From Paenibacillus dakarensis (GTDB lineage Bacteria > Bacillota > Bacilli > Paenibacillales > Paenibacillaceae), in NCBI RefSeq assembly GCF_001373415.1, contig NZ_CDSE01000006.1:1-64000 (forward strand): a stretch of DNA of 64,000 nt, written 5' to 3'. Below the pieces are notes generated by a model that worked only from the letters and a program-made list of their open reading frames with translations, was not told the DNA's origin and made no database searches. The translations under genes were made by a program, and so were the position numbers. Positions 55,430-63,413 of this stretch are shown in pieces. Each line of letters opens with the position of its first letter. Positions within the stretch are counted from its first letter, which is position 1.

Positions 55430-55731
55430 ACCTTTCTAGGCAGCTGTCATGGGTTTTACTTCATGGTATTACTTCGGAGTAAAAAAGGTGCTTTAGATAC
55501 TTATTTTCTATGATGTCCCTTGTAATCCTTTGCTTCATGGCAACCCCTTCTTTTTTACCGAATATAAGAATTCATCCTCGGAATGAGAGGATTAGTTTGT
55601 TCTATTCATCTATTTGATCAGTCTCGAATATAATCGGATCTTCGAGCTCACTCAGTTTTTGCCATGCGCTTTTGATTAATCTTTTTTGTTCATTATCTAT
55701 ACCGCAACCACTCCGCCCCCAATTTTCAATA
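55430..55731. other. Gene-poor stretch with a possible coding remnant
   Basis: On the minus strand about 55611-55745 an open frame encodes ENWGRSGCGIDNEQ and continues SAWQKLSELEDPIIF, without start codon or ribosome site. It may be a degraded gene tail from the same mobile DNA as the terminase remnant. Nothing else is supported here. Confidence 0.35.
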
Positions 55732-55986
55732 TTATATCAGGTCACTGGCCTGCTGGCGGCCGATTACTATACACATCTCTAGACGCCTTAATGGACCAAC
55801 TGCATACCTGAGAGCTGCCATCGCATTATCCAAGTAGTTGACCGGTTCGTCCAAGTAAAGGCCTGTCTTCGGGTCTTTTCGCCAGAACCACTGCTGGATC
55901 CCCTTGATGGTGTTCATGCACTCAAGATGAATGTGTATCTTTCGTTGCTGGAGGCGGTAATCACCACCTTTACTATTAAAATACAT
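55732..55986 (-). pseudogene. Phage terminase large subunit, C-terminal remnant
   Basis: 84-residue frame with the look of the nuclease-domain end of phage terminase: KIHIHLECMNTIKGIQQW, WRKDPKTGLYLDEPVN and NAMAALRYAVGP, matching the usual pattern of His-Pro-x-Cys-x-x-Thr, a KDxKTG turn and DALRYA. Lacks the ATPase half and any ribosome site. Marks decayed prophage DNA at the edge of the AT-rich island. Confidence 0.6.
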
Positions 55987-56025
55987 GCTTTATATTCCGA
56001 TAGTTAAATCAAAGGGAGGTTATTT

Positions 56026-56604
56026 ATGGAAATTACATTTGCGATATTGATGCCTATTTTAACAGTAATCACTATAATTATTGAGTGGACCAGGCACAAA
56101 TACCTGAAAGAAAGAATTGAAGGAAAGTTAACTTCTATAAAAATAGAGGAAAGCGAAAAAGATGAATCAGGGTATCTGGTTGACTCTTACAAACAACTAC
56201 AGATTAGTGATCTTCAAGCATTCAAGCGAGCTCAAATCGATTTAAAAATTTTGAAAGAAAAGCAATCGGATGGAACTCTTTTTGAGGAATTTACAAAATT
56301 AATTACTATAGTTATATCTTTAATTTCAGTTATGATTTCGTTAACTATAAACATTTATAAAGAAACACAGGACCTCAAGACTTTCTTTTTCGATCCAGCT
56401 ATGGATATCATTTGGATGATGCTCTGGATAATCGGTTGGCTATCAGTCTTGTCTAGAATATTTTCTTTCTCTACAAGTAGATCAAAAGAGTTAATTAGTA
56501 TTCATCTGATAGTGATTGAAGATGTCGGAAAAGATCCTGAAATAGTTATTGATAAATCTAACGTTCAAGGATCCTCTGATCAGCAAGAGAAAGAACAACC
56601 GTAA
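56026..56604 (+). CDS. Unknown AT-rich membrane protein
   Basis: 192 aa, not recognised. One N-terminal span (ITFAILMPILTVITIIIEW), a charged cytosolic helix region (residues 25-92), then two further spans near 93-110 (LITIVISLISVMISLTI) and 125-147 (IIWMMLWIIGWLSVL), and a hydrophilic tail. Start ATG at 56026 after GGGAGG. Base composition is clearly more AT-rich than the surrounding core genes. It is convergent with the DUF3800 RNA cassette and could be a membrane effector or unrelated cargo. Confidence 0.72.
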   Translation: MEITFAILMPILTVITIIIEWTRHKYLKERIEGKLTSIKIEESEKDESGYLVDSYKQLQISDLQAFKRAQIDLKILKEKQSDGTLFEEFTKLITIVISLISVMISLTINIYKETQDLKTFFFDPAMDIIWMMLWIIGWLSVLSRIFSFSTSRSKELISIHLIVIEDVGKDPEIVIDKSNVQGSSDQQEKEQP

Positions 56605-56864
56605 TTAGACCCTATAATGGTTGCGTTCTTCACTTAACCAAGTCTTACTTGTAATAAGAAAAAGTGAGAAGAAGTACGCCCCGGTTAATCGCTGCATTTA
56701 TGCAACTGTGGGTGGTATTTCGCTTTTTCCATGCTTTTATCCTATTAAGTGAAAACCATCATACGATGCTCAAAGTAAGGTAAGATTCTTCTACTGTGAG
56801 TATTTTACATTCGAATATTGCTATTCAAATCTGTTTTCAGCTTAAGCTTTTTTATTGATAATAC

Positions 56865-56891
56865 GAAGAAAAGCGCCCCTGGGGGGCGCTT
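56865..56891 (-). terminator. Terminator of the small RNA
   Basis: Perfect 9-bp stem AAGCGCCCC/GGGGCGCTT with a three-base loop, followed on the minus strand by TTCTTCG. Confidence 0.88.
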
Positions 56892-56895
56892 CTAA

Positions 56896-57079
56896 TGAGG
56901 AAAGAGCTTTCGCAGTTACCTCAAGTTCATGATACGCAAGAGAGCTTTCGCAGTCTTGTGTATCATTAAGTAATAGTATTCATCGACTTGTTCAAAATAT
57001 ACATGTCTTTTAAATGTAAGAAGAGCTTGCGCAGTTCTTACCGAATTTTTTTGTGATGAAGGCTTACGCAATCGCCACA
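56896..57079 (-). repeat. Four GNRA-capped hairpin units inside the small RNA
   Basis: Conserved 12-nt tip CTGCGNAAGCTC in three units and a variant in the fourth; spacers between units are 5, 49 and 10 nt, so the units are not a strict tandem repeat. Confidence 0.8.
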
Positions 57080-57085
57080 GATGAT

Positions 57086-57114
57086 ATCATAATCCTTTAG
57101 AAAAAAGAAGTCAA
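57086..57114 (-). promoter_or_regulatory. Promoter of the small RNA
   Basis: Minus strand TTGACT at 57114-57109, 17-bp spacer, TATGAT at 57091-57086, directly after the DUF3800 stop. The predicted start falls at the base of the first hairpin. Confidence 0.72.
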
Positions 57115-57119
57115 TGATT

Positions 57120-57857
57120 TTATGGTATAATTTTCAATCCAAATCTATCCTTTTTAGTACATCCCCCATCGTAGGCGTGTTTTTCAATTACATCTAATAA
57201 ACCGTACGTTCTTTGTGTTTTACCAGAAAGTTTTCTATTCCATGTGTTAGGTAATAAGTCTGCGATTTGAAGCCCAATAACATTGTCTGCCTTTAGGCTG
57301 AAATTTATTGTACTTAAACGTTTTTGTACAGTTCTATTACTATAGAAAAGAGTGCCCTGGGCCATAAGGTAATGAAAATGATTTTGTAACTGTTGATCTT
57401 TTTGGTCCGGATCAGAATTAGTAGATTCTAAATTAATTGAACCCTTTCCGTCATTAAGTTCAAGAAAATGGACAAAGTTCTCCATAATCATTTGTAGGGC
57501 AATAAAATACTTATCTCTGCCGTTTTTGTACAAATTTAAACAGTTCTCTTCATGAATACTGACTCCAAATATGGGTAAGTTATATAAGTTAAACATATTT
57601 GTGATATCGTTCCAGAAATCTTGAAGTCTCCGTTTATCTTGAAACACTTTAAATGGTGTAGCTGCTTTACTCCTGTTGATATCCATTTCATGTATTATTA
57701 CCTTTTCATCACCAAAATACTTCATTTTTAATTCGTTTATATAGGGGATTATATTTCTCTCATAGTCTTCTTCGGCAATAGCAAGACCCATTAAGCTAAA
57801 GTGATCATAATGACCACCAGTAAGAATTTCGTCCAAATAAAGCGTGAACCTCATCAT
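57120..57857 (-). CDS. DUF3800 domain protein
   Basis: 245-aa protein of the DUF3800 family, a predicted RNase H-like fold thought to be a nuclease. Visible family features: the N-terminal acidic motif LYLDE at residues 5-9 followed by a Gly-containing turn and a long helix region, and the C-terminal GLQIADLLPNTW near 206 with its conserved Asp. The middle holds FLELNDGKGSINLEST. Family members often lie in phage or defence contexts. The gene is AT-rich, is 26 bp downstream of a nuclease-like gene and is followed directly by the small RNA. GGGGGAG lies about 13 bases before the first of two adjacent ATG codons. Confidence 0.82.
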   Translation of the reverse strand: MMRFTLYLDEILTGGHYDHFSLMGLAIAEEDYERNIIPYINELKMKYFGDEKVIIHEMDINRSKAATPFKVFQDKRRLQDFWNDITNMFNLYNLPIFGVSIHEENCLNLYKNGRDKYFIALQMIMENFVHFLELNDGKGSINLESTNSDPDQKDQQLQNHFHYLMAQGTLFYSNRTVQKRLSTINFSLKADNVIGLQIADLLPNTWNRKLSGKTQRTYGLLDVIEKHAYDGGCTKKDRFGLKIIP

Positions 57858-57883
57858 CTTTCTATGACTCCCCCTAAATGCTT

Positions 57884-58285
57884 TTAATAAAATTTAATAT
57901 CATTCCGTTTTAAATCACACGTTACCAAATGCACGTTAAGCTTCAATCCCCGCAGTAATTCTTCAGCCTTTACAATGTGCTCATTCAACCCAAATAATGT
58001 TGGAAGAACTAAATAAGTTCTAATATTAGGATTTCTACTAAATAAGTATAGCTTTTCTAAAGCATATCTAGTTTGGAATGTGTCTTTTGTTTGGACTTCA
58101 TATATAATTGTCTCATAAGCATTAAAAGCATAAATATCTGGAATTTGCTCATTAATAGGAAGAGGTCTTCCGTAATGCCAGTTTATATGATCAGCTAATA
58201 CGGAGTACCCACTACTAAGGTGTCTTTCAGAGATCAGTTTGATAATTTTCGAATGCTGATCCTCTTGTAAAGAATTCCTTTTCAT
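57884..58285 (-). CDS. Small PD-(D/E)xK-like protein upstream of DUF3800
   Basis: 133 aa. N-terminal helical part (QEDQHSKIIKLISERHLS), then IPDIYAFNAYETIIYEVQTKD: an Asp followed about 14 residues later by ExQ and a Lys, the layout of a restriction-endonuclease-like core with Gln in place of the usual Lys. A later strand IRTYLVLPTLFG and helix fit that fold. The ATG at 58285 after GGGGAG is preferred; the frame is open further upstream to 58429, but that part covers a promoter-like region. First gene of the cassette. Nuclease assignment is tentative. Confidence 0.62.
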   Translation of the reverse strand: MKRNSLQEDQHSKIIKLISERHLSSGYSVLADHINWHYGRPLPINEQIPDIYAFNAYETIIYEVQTKDTFQTRYALEKLYLFSRNPNIRTYLVLPTLFGLNEHIVKAEELLRGLKLNVHLVTCDLKRNDIKFY

Positions 58286-58535
58286 ATCTTTGTTACTCCC
58301 CTTATGTAAAAACTGGATAATATCTTGTGTTAATATGATATTACAAGTTATCAACAATAACAACGGAACAAATGTTCTAAATTGTTGATAACTTCTCAGT
58401 GTTTTCTTGTATTGACCGTATTTTCCCATTCGGTAGCGAGCATTTTACAAAATTCGATATAACCGCCTCTGGATTTTTGTATAATGCTCGAGTAATATTA
58501 AATTTTAACGTTTCTAATAGAAAGAGGACATATAC

Positions 58536-59597
58536 ATGAACAAACCATCCATATATGGATTAACATTGGAGCAGCTGGCTGCGTGGCTTGAAGAACGGGG
58601 ACATAAGAAGTCTCGTTCTGCACAGGTGTGGGATTGGTTGTACCGGAAGCGGGTAACTCAATTTGCAGATATGACGGATGTGAATCCGGAATGCCTGAAG
58701 CTTCTGGAAGAGCATTTCGCTATATTGACGCTTGAAGTGCATACGAAACAGGAATCCGCCGACGGAACAATTAAATTTCTGTTTAAGCTGGTCGATGGCA
58801 ATTTGATTGAAACCGTACTGATGAGACATAAGTTTGGTCTGTCCGTCTGTGTGACGACACAGGTTGGCTGTAATATTGGCTGCAGCTTCTGTGCGAGCGG
58901 TCTGATCAGCAAGAGTCGTGACTTAACGAGCGGGGAAATTGTAGAGCAGATCATGAAGGTCCAGCTTCATCTGGACCAAGCTGGACAGGATGAACGCGTG
59001 ACTCATATCGTGGTGATGGGTATTGGCGAGCCGTTTGATAATTTCGAGCATATGTCGAACTTTATCCGTGTCGTCAAGGACCATAAGGGCCTAGCTATTG
59101 GCCCAAGACATATTACCGTTTCAACGAGCGGCATTGCACCGAAGATTATCGAATTTGCAGACAGCGATCTGCAGGTCAATCTGGCTCTTTCACTGCATGC
59201 GCCGAATAATGAGCTTCGGACCCGAATCATGAAGATTAACCGTGCTTATCCGCTCGAGAAGCTGATGCCTGCTGTTGATTATTATTTAGAGAAATCGAAC
59301 CGCAGAATCACACTGGAGTACATCCTGCTCAAGGATGTTAACGACCAGAAGGAGCATGCGCTGGAGCTTGCAGAATTGGTAGGCCATCGCAAAAAAATGG
59401 TCAACGTGAACCTCATTCCGTACAATCCGGTGGATGAGCACAGCCAGTACCAGCGCAGTACGCAGGAATCGATTACGGCTTTCTATGATATTCTGAAGAA
59501 ACAGGGCGTCAGTGTCAGTGTCCGTCTTGAGCATGGAACGGATATTGATGCTGCCTGCGGACAGCTGAGAAGCAAGCAGATCAAGAAGGCAGAATAA
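58536..59597 (+). CDS. rlmN: 23S rRNA (adenine2503-C2)-methyltransferase RlmN
   Basis: 353-aa radical SAM enzyme that methylates A2503 of 23S rRNA (and A37 of some tRNAs). The cluster motif is CNIGCSFC (Cx3Cx2C) near residue 112; GEPFDN, the [12 protein letters not shown] stretch, and the methyl-carrying Cys in DAACGQLR near 342 are all present. N-terminal helical domain begins [15 protein letters not shown]. Start ATG at 58536 after AAGAGGA. Monocistronic with a terminator. Confidence 0.96.
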   Translation: MNKPSIYGLTLEQLAAWLEERGHKKSRSAQVWDWLYRKRVTQFADMTDVNPECLKLLEEHFAILTLEVHTKQESADGTIKFLFKLVDGNLIETVLMRHKFGLSVCVTTQVGCNIGCSFCASGLISKSRDLTSGEIVEQIMKVQLHLDQAGQDERVTHIVVMGIGEPFDNFEHMSNFIRVVKDHKGLAIGPRHITVSTSGIAPKIIEFADSDLQVNLALSLHAPNNELRTRIMKINRAYPLEKLMPAVDYYLEKSNRRITLEYILLKDVNDQKEHALELAELVGHRKKMVNVNLIPYNPVDEHSQYQRSTQESITAFYDILKKQGVSVSVRLEHGTDIDAACGQLRSKQIKKAE

Positions 59598-59637
59598 CCA
59601 AGTTCATATTCTTATTGAAACCGGGAGTTCTCCACAG

Positions 59638-59670
59638 AAAAGCGTATCCACAGCAGGGATACGCTTTTTG
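59638..59670 (+). terminator. Terminator after rlmN
   Basis: AAAAGCGTATCC paired with GGATACGCTTTTT. Confidence 0.92.
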
Positions 59671-59722
59671 ACTAAGCCGCAGTCCTTTTTGCTTGTTATT
59701 TATCATAACAGGAGGCATTCAT

Positions 59723-60493
59723 ATGCATACTAAACTTAGTTTGATGAAGGATCTTGAAGCCATGGGGATTGACGGAAACGGAACGATCCTGGTTCATTCC
59801 TCTATGAAAAGCATCGGAGAGGTTGAAGGAGGAGCAGACACGGTACTGGATGCTCTCTCGGAATATATGAAAAAAGGGCTTCTCGTTCTTCCCACCCACA
59901 CCTGGTCGTATATTAACGCAGATAATCCCAGGTTTGAAGTGGAGAATTCCCCTTCATGCGTAGGCATTCTTCCAGAGTTGTTCCGAAAACGCAAAGGGGT
60001 TATTCGTTCATATCACCCAACACATTCGGTGGCCGCGCTCGGGAAGGATGCAGCTTCATTTACGGCGGGTGCTGAACAGCTGGATACACCATGTCACCGT
60101 GAGTCGGCCTGGGGTAAGCTCTTGGACCGCAAGGCAGCAATTTTGTTGGTTGGTGTAGATCTGCGCCGAAATACATTTATGCATGGGATCGAGGAATGGG
60201 TGGATGTACCGGGGCGTCTTACAGAGGAGCATGAAGCGCTTGTTACTGTCTTGGGGGACGGGACGGAAATTCCAGTCCCTTCGCGGAGGCATAAAGGCCC
60301 TGCCTCATCCGAATATTTCGGTAAGGTGGATCACTTGCTGGAAAAATGTGGGGCGATGTATAAATCGCGCTTGGGGAATGCAACGGTTCGCGTGTGTGAT
60401 ACACTTAAGTTAACGGAAGTGATTGCGCCGCTGCTGCGATCAAATCCCCATTTATTTGAAGATCAGAAGCCTCTAGGGGAAGCTGGGGAATAA
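59723..60493 (+). CDS. AAC(3)-family aminoglycoside N-acetyltransferase-like protein
   Basis: 256-aa member of the antibiotic N-acetyltransferase family (YokD/AAC(3)). Signatures: LVHSSMKSIGEVEGG near residue 24, LPTHTWS near 60, SYHPTHSVAALG near 100 and NTFMHGIEEW near 151. Uses acetyl-CoA. As a chromosomal core-type gene it may act on other amines, so resistance should not be assumed. The ATG at 59723 follows AGGAGG; the upstream frame is non-coding. Confidence 0.9.
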   Translation: MHTKLSLMKDLEAMGIDGNGTILVHSSMKSIGEVEGGADTVLDALSEYMKKGLLVLPTHTWSYINADNPRFEVENSPSCVGILPELFRKRKGVIRSYHPTHSVAALGKDAASFTAGAEQLDTPCHRESAWGKLLDRKAAILLVGVDLRRNTFMHGIEEWVDVPGRLTEEHEALVTVLGDGTEIPVPSRRHKGPASSEYFGKVDHLLEKCGAMYKSRLGNATVRVCDTLKLTEVIAPLLRSNPHLFEDQKPLGEAGE

Positions 60494-60551
60494 ACGTTGT
60501 TATCCGATTTAGGGTACAATGGAATAAACCATGATTATAGGAGCTGGAGAA

Positions 60552-61034
60552 ATGTCTAATGAAGAGGAAGTAATTGTCACTGCCGAGGGATATGCCAAGC
60601 TGGAAGAAGAGCTGAAGTATTTGAAAGGGCCAAGACGCAAAGAACTGGCTGAACGGCTGAAGCTGGCGATCAGTTTTGGGGATCTGAAGGAGAACAGTGA
60701 GTACCACTCCGCGAAGGATGACCAGTCGTTTATGGAAACCCGAATCATTATGCTTGAGAAAATGCTGACCAAGGCGAAGGTTATTGACGCGAATCAATTG
60801 GATTTAGACAGAGTAAATGTGGGCTCAGTTGTTGTCTTGAATGATATTGAATTTGCAGAGAAAATCGAGTATCAGATTGTCGGTCCGGCTGAAGCGGATG
60901 TGGCAGACAACAAAATATCCTATGAAAGCCCGCTCGGTAAAGAGCTCATGGGTAAAGAGGTAGGAAGCGAAATTAATGTAGATGCCCCAATGGGAATAAT
61001 TAAATATAAACTGCTTGAGATCAAGGCATTGTAA
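60552..61034 (+). CDS. GreA-like transcription elongation factor
   Basis: 160-aa factor with an N-terminal coiled coil (residues 1-78) and a C-terminal FKBP-like domain (VGSVVVLNDIEFAEKIEYQIVG, GKELMGKEVGSEI). The coiled-coil tip GDLKENSEY keeps the acidic residues needed to stimulate transcript cleavage in backtracked RNA polymerase. Start ATG at 60552 after GGAG. Possibly a second copy beside a main greA elsewhere. Confidence 0.9.
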   Translation: MSNEEEVIVTAEGYAKLEEELKYLKGPRRKELAERLKLAISFGDLKENSEYHSAKDDQSFMETRIIMLEKMLTKAKVIDANQLDLDRVNVGSVVVLNDIEFAEKIEYQIVGPAEADVADNKISYESPLGKELMGKEVGSEINVDAPMGIIKYKLLEIKAL

Positions 61035-61037
61035 GAA

Positions 61038-61089
61038 TGGAGCTGTTCCAAAAGATCAAGGATCTTGCGGGATGGCTCCTTTTTTCTTT
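61038..61089 (+). terminator. Terminator after the GreA-like gene
   Basis: Imperfect stem beginning GGAGC and ending GCTCC, followed by TTTTTTC. Confidence 0.65.
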
Positions 61090-61179
61090 CCGTATTCCCT
61101 ATGCCGATTTAGAAGGTCTGACTTAGGTTACACGGATTCTCACGTTTATTTATCTTCGGTTAACAAACTCAAAATAAAT

Positions 61180-61214
61180 AAAAAGGGTGAGCTATTTTCA
61201 TAGCTCGCCCTTTT
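61180..61214 (-). terminator. Terminator after the TusA-like gene
   Basis: AAAAGGGTGAGCTA paired with TAGCTCGCCCTTTT; T-rich on the minus strand (CCCTTTTTATTTATTTTG). Confidence 0.88.
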
Positions 61215-61229
61215 CGTAATAACTCTCTA

Positions 61230-61457
61230 TTAAACTTGGATAAAGAGGCTGAATTCCGGACCTGTCTTCTCAGGCTCCTGTGCCATTGTATAGCCATGCT
61301 TAACGACTTCCTCCGGTACATTACGGAATGCAGACGGGCAGTCAGAAATAACCTGAAGCAGCTGACCCTTCTTCATATCACGCAGAGCCTCCAGTGTGTA
61401 AATGACAGGATACGGACAAGATTCTCCACGAAGATCAAGTGTGAAATCAACGGACAT
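61230..61457 (-). CDS. TusA-like sulfur carrier protein
   Basis: 75-aa TusA/SirA-family protein with the SCPYPV motif (active Cys14) and DCPSAFRNVPE. It likely carries sulfur as a persulfide from the membrane protein encoded just upstream, which it overlaps by 11 bp. The ATG at 61457 follows AAAGGGG. Pairing matches YeeD/YeeE (TsuB/TsuA), a thiosulfate uptake system; a link to selenium metabolism (YedF/YedE) is the alternative. Confidence 0.9.
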   Translation of the reverse strand: MSVDFTLDLRGESCPYPVIYTLEALRDMKKGQLLQVISDCPSAFRNVPEEVVKHGYTMAQEPEKTGPEFSLFIQV

Positions 61458-62655
61458 TAGTATAATCCCCTTTCTTAAATCCAACGCCGAAGCGATAATT
61501 TTTTTGCCAGTAGACGGCAACAGCGAATCCAATTCCAAGTACGAGCAGTGTGACAATAAGTGCTGCGGCAGGACCCATGGTCGTAATCAGGTTTACCTTC
61601 GAACCGCTCTTTACAAGCAGGTTGTATATGCCAAGGTGATCCCATGCATAAGCAAGTCCGGTTGCGCCCAGAATGTTACCCACGAAGACAGGCAGGAAGA
61701 CAATTTGTCCTTCCATCAGCCGGTACATCATTCCGGTTTCACAGCCGGCTGCCATAACGATACCAATACCGAACAGCAGGCCGCCGACAAAGGTACTTGG
61801 CGCAGCAATTTTTGTAACCGGGTCCAGACCGTATACGAGAATAATGATGAGTGTGGCAACCGAGCTGACAGCCATACCGATGATGATAGCTTTCGTCATG
61901 GCGGCACGGCCGCTGATCCACAGATCGCGGAACGCGGAAGTGAAGCAGATTTGCCCTCTTTCAATCAGTATACCAAACGCTGCACCGAAGAGGGCAGCCG
62001 TACCCAGCATATTTCGTCCAGTCGCAAAGAAGTAGATGATAAGGCCGGTATAAGCGAGCCCGATGATCGCGCCGGTAAGCGGCTGAATATTGCGTTTGGC
62101 TTTAGCAGATGAAGCCATGCCGCCTTTGGTCATGACGGGCTTACCTTTCCACCATCTCGTATTCACAACTTTAGCACCCAGAAATGTACCGAGCGCGGTG
62201 GCTACAATAAAGATCCAGGAGTGGAATGAGAATTGGGGAACCCCGGTAAAGAAGGCAGCGAGGTTACAGCCGAGCGCCATCCGTGCACCGAAACCGGCGA
62301 TAATACCGCCGACAAATCCTTGTACATAGCGTCGTTTCTGCTTCGGAATGCGGATTTTGAAATTGCCGCTGAGCAGAATGGTGACCAGAGCACCAATAAA
62401 CATGCCCCATACAATCCAGCCATCGGTCCGGGTCCATGTCGTTCCATCCATGCCAACAAGGTCAAAGTAAGCCCAGTCTGAAGTATCAACCCCGAAGAAC
62501 TGCAGGATATGGCCCCCCAGACGTGTGAATTCGCCGGTTACCGCCCAAACGGTTCCCGTGATTCCGAAATATATCGCACTCAGGATCCCTGCAAGGGTCA
62601 TGACAAGATAAGGACTCCAATAATTGCTGAACAACTTCGAATACATTTTTTTCAC
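61447..62655 (-). CDS. YeeE/YedE family sulfur transporter (TsuA-like)
   Basis: 402-aa membrane protein with about ten to twelve spans. Conserved Cys in MALGCNLAAFFTG, RGQICFTSAFRD and AAGCETGMMYRL match the Cys that pass thiosulfate in TsuA. The GTG at 62655 with AAGGAG twelve bases upstream is preferred over the ATG three codons later; the longer frame to 62721 covers a leader hairpin (GGGAGAGC/CTCTCACCC). Confidence 0.88.
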   Translation of the reverse strand: MKKMYSKLFSNYWSPYLVMTLAGILSAIYFGITGTVWAVTGEFTRLGGHILQFFGVDTSDWAYFDLVGMDGTTWTRTDGWIVWGMFIGALVTILLSGNFKIRIPKQKRRYVQGFVGGIIAGFGARMALGCNLAAFFTGVPQFSFHSWIFIVATALGTFLGAKVVNTRWWKGKPVMTKGGMASSAKAKRNIQPLTGAIIGLAYTGLIIYFFATGRNMLGTAALFGAAFGILIERGQICFTSAFRDLWISGRAAMTKAIIIGMAVSSVATLIIILVYGLDPVTKIAAPSTFVGGLLFGIGIVMAAGCETGMMYRLMEGQIVFLPVFVGNILGATGLAYAWDHLGIYNLLVKSGSKVNLITTMGPAAALIVTLLVLGIGFAVAVYWQKNYRFGVGFKKGDYTNVR

Positions 62656-62889
62656 TGATTCTTGTATCTCCTTAATGGGTGAGAGTCCACAGCTCTCCCT
62701 TGTTTGGTAAAAAAAGCACAATTCTCATTTTACTACAAACTTACGCAAATGGAATGAAAATATTGCATTCATTTTCTGTTTGGGCTGTAATTGTTTTCCT
62801 TGCTGAAATATTGATCACGCTTGCAGCATTCTTGGCGACCATAATAATGTGTATAATAAGAGGTATAGCGTCTTGAAAGGGTGACTCAC

Positions 62890-63177
62890 ATGTTGACGAT
62901 AAAGGAATACACTGCTGAATTGGTTAAAGATCCGTTCGGAATCCTGCCGGGGAAAAGATATGAGTTCGTGTTTGATCTGGACGTTCCTGAAGAGGACGAG
63001 CTGTTTCGTGAGAACGGAGTTTATGTACGGGTTATCTTTTTAGTAGATGAAGGGCAGTCACGCATTGTCAAATATGATTTCTATGAAAGAACGACCGATG
63101 CGTATCTTGATTTTGATATGGAGCAGGACGAGGAAGAACAGCTGACCGCCTTTTGTAAAGACAACTTACCGGAGTAG
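62890..63177 (+). CDS. DUF6509 family protein
   Basis: 95-aa acidic cytosolic protein that matches my memory of DUF6509 in Paenibacillus (LTIKEYTAELVKDPFGILPGKRYEF at the start, split here by function only). Rich in Asp and Glu, no cysteine except one near the end, no membrane span. Start ATG at 62890 after AAAGGGTG. Function unknown. Confidence 0.75.
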   Translation: MLTIKEYTAELVKDPFGILPGKRYEFVFDLDVPEEDELFRENGVYVRVIFLVDEGQSRIVKYDFYERTTDAYLDFDMEQDEEEQLTAFCKDNLPE

Positions 63178-63182
63178 AGTAG

Positions 63183-63224
63183 AAAAAAGCATCCCGCGTG
63201 GACCCGCGTGGATGCTTTTTTGTT
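63183..63224 (+). terminator. Terminator after the DUF6509 gene
   Basis: AAAAAAGCATCC paired with GGATGCTTTTTT. Confidence 0.92.
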
Positions 63225-63413
63225 TGTTGTGAGTGGCAGAGGGATTGCTGTACCCGTGATAATCAAGTGATTATAAAGACAAAATAAGAGTGCTGCTATT
63301 GCGGTAGAAAATATATCTTGTCTTAGCCAAAATTTTACCGATATACTATATCTGCAGCTTCTGGTAACACAGAATCGTCAGCAATTTATTGTGGAGGGAA
63401 GTAGTCGGAGTAC

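Larger units (their letters stand above)
56865..57080 (-). ncRNA. Candidate structured small RNA downstream of the DUF3800 gene
   Basis: About 215 nt transcribed from right to left. It starts at a predicted promoter and contains four hairpins (plus coordinates 57052-57079, 57016-57041, 56929-56966, 56896-56923) and a terminator (56865-56891). On the minus strand the hairpin tips read CTGC-GAAA-GCTC twice, CTGC-GCAA-GCTC once and TTGC-GTAA-GCCT once: GNRA tetraloops closed by GC/GC and flanked by CU and UC. The outer stems differ in sequence but stay complementary (GTAAGAA/TTCTTAC; ATGATAC.CAAGA/TCTTG.GTATCAT; TGAGG.AA/TT.CCTCA). GNRA loops exist only on this strand, which fixes orientation. 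DUF3800-associated RNA motifs have been described; membership is untested. Confidence 0.8.

Noticed and set aside
56896..57079. CRISPR array
   Set aside because: The repeated tip is only 12 nt, spacers are 5 to 49 nt and each unit is a self-complementary hairpin with different arms; this is structured RNA, not direct repeats with uniform spacers.
59723..60493. Acquired aminoglycoside resistance gene
   Set aside because: Composition and context are those of a core chromosomal gene; family membership alone does not show resistance.
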